Of a DNA stretch of 12,833 nucleotides, positions 12,656 through 12,833 are shown piece by piece. The position numbers and the translations under genes are program-made. Where the stretch lies: contig FR890512.1 in the NCBI GenBank assembly GCA_000433415.1, positions 27,700 through 40,532 of the forward strand. The letters are read 5' to 3'. Within the stretch, counting starts at the first letter, position 1. Each line of letters begins with the position of its first letter. The notes beneath the pieces are model-generated. The model ran no database searches, was not told the origin of the DNA, and saw only the letters and a program-made list of their open reading frames with translations. The DNA is from Clostridium sp. CAG:448. Its GTDB lineage: Bacteria; Bacillota; Clostridia; Oscillospirales; CAG-272.

Positions 12656-12833
12656 ATGAATCCGCAGGAATGGAAACGGTACAGAAGGGATGCGCTCTTC
12701 GGCGCGCTCGGCGCACTGCTGATGCTTGTGGGCGACCTTTGTCTGAGTGTGATCCCGGCAAGTCCGGGTGACAGCGGACTGTTTGCGCGGGAAGCGTATC
12801 TGAACGGATCGTGGGAGCAGTGGCGGCTGCCCT
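12656..12833 (+). CDS. Membrane protein of unknown function, N-terminal fragment (3' truncated by window)
   Basis: The first 59 codons are visible. The ATG at 12656 follows a perfect AAAGGAGG with good spacing, a leader and a promoter, so coding status is solid. After a basic start (MNPQEWKRYRRD) comes one clear hydrophobic helix at about residues 13-33 (ALFGALGALLMLVGDLCLSVI), then a polar stretch ending SWEQWRLP at the window edge. The pattern of a first helix with GD followed by a loop and W-x-x-W-R resembles clostridial multi-pass proteins of the DUF6796 type as I recall them, but this is a weak memory match. The function is unknown. Confidence 0.7.
   Translation, partial: MNPQEWKRYRRDALFGALGALLMLVGDLCLSVIPASPGDSGLFAREAYLNGSWEQWRLP

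Noticed and set aside
1..12833. CRISPR array, prophage or integrase
   Set aside because: No regularly spaced repeats, cas-like, phage structural or recombinase motifs were seen on either strand.

Overview
The window reads like a chromosomal segment of a low-to-medium GC Firmicute of class Clostridia, probably an Oscillospirales/Ruminococcaceae-type gut anaerobe. The grounds are AGGAGG-type ribosome binding sites, sigma-A promoters with 17-base spacers, and a gene set (YmdB phosphodiesterase, YerC-type TrpR-like regulator, Hsp33, AsnA, YoaP-type acetyltransferase, CPBP protease) typical of that class. The species cannot be fixed from the sequence alone.

Layout. Positions 1-476 hold the 3' end of rplA (ribosomal protein L1), closed by a bidirectional hairpin terminator with no rplJ/rplL behind it. 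On the minus strand follow ymdB (573-1340) and a four-helix membrane protein gene (1419-1928) with a near-consensus promoter. Divergent from these is asnA (2148-3161), with its own promoter and a TTGTAC/GTACAA inverted repeat upstream. A long bidirectional terminator separates it from a minus-strand XRE regulator with a helical-repeat-like C-terminal region (3321-4424). Across an AT-rich divergent region lies an apparent operon: yerC-like regulator (4786-5094), overlapping class I methyltransferase (5084-5878) and hslO/Hsp33 (5907-6830).

Two strong sigma-A promoters then precede a tRNA cluster (7128-7589): Val(TAC), Asp(GTC), a hybrid Phe/Asp tRNA-like gene, an intact Phe(GAA) and Gly(GCC), closed by a clean terminator. 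The hybrid has a tRNA-Phe 5' part and anticodon, but a T-arm and 3' acceptor like tRNA-Asp, so its acceptor stem is broken. The hybrid and the intact Phe gene form an 81-base-period tandem duplication.

After a gene-free stretch that may contain a transposon-end remnant and a self-type ECF promoter comes a 524-residue ECF sigma factor with a very long C-terminal extension (7937-9511). Next is a four-gene unit: a TetR regulator with a palindromic candidate operator by its start site (9689-10267), a RimJ/RimL-type acetyltransferase, a second acetyltransferase with a YoaP-like C-terminal domain, and a CPBP-family membrane protease (11644-12381). The last three junctions are short or overlapping, so co-transcription and control by the TetR protein are likely. 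The window ends in the first 59 codons of a membrane protein preceded by a good promoter and a structured 5' leader.

Most of the window is ordinary housekeeping DNA. The items most worth a second look are the hybrid tRNA, the extended ECF sigma factor with its candidate autopromoter, the TetR-GNAT-YoaP-CPBP unit, and the structured leader at 12553-12635.
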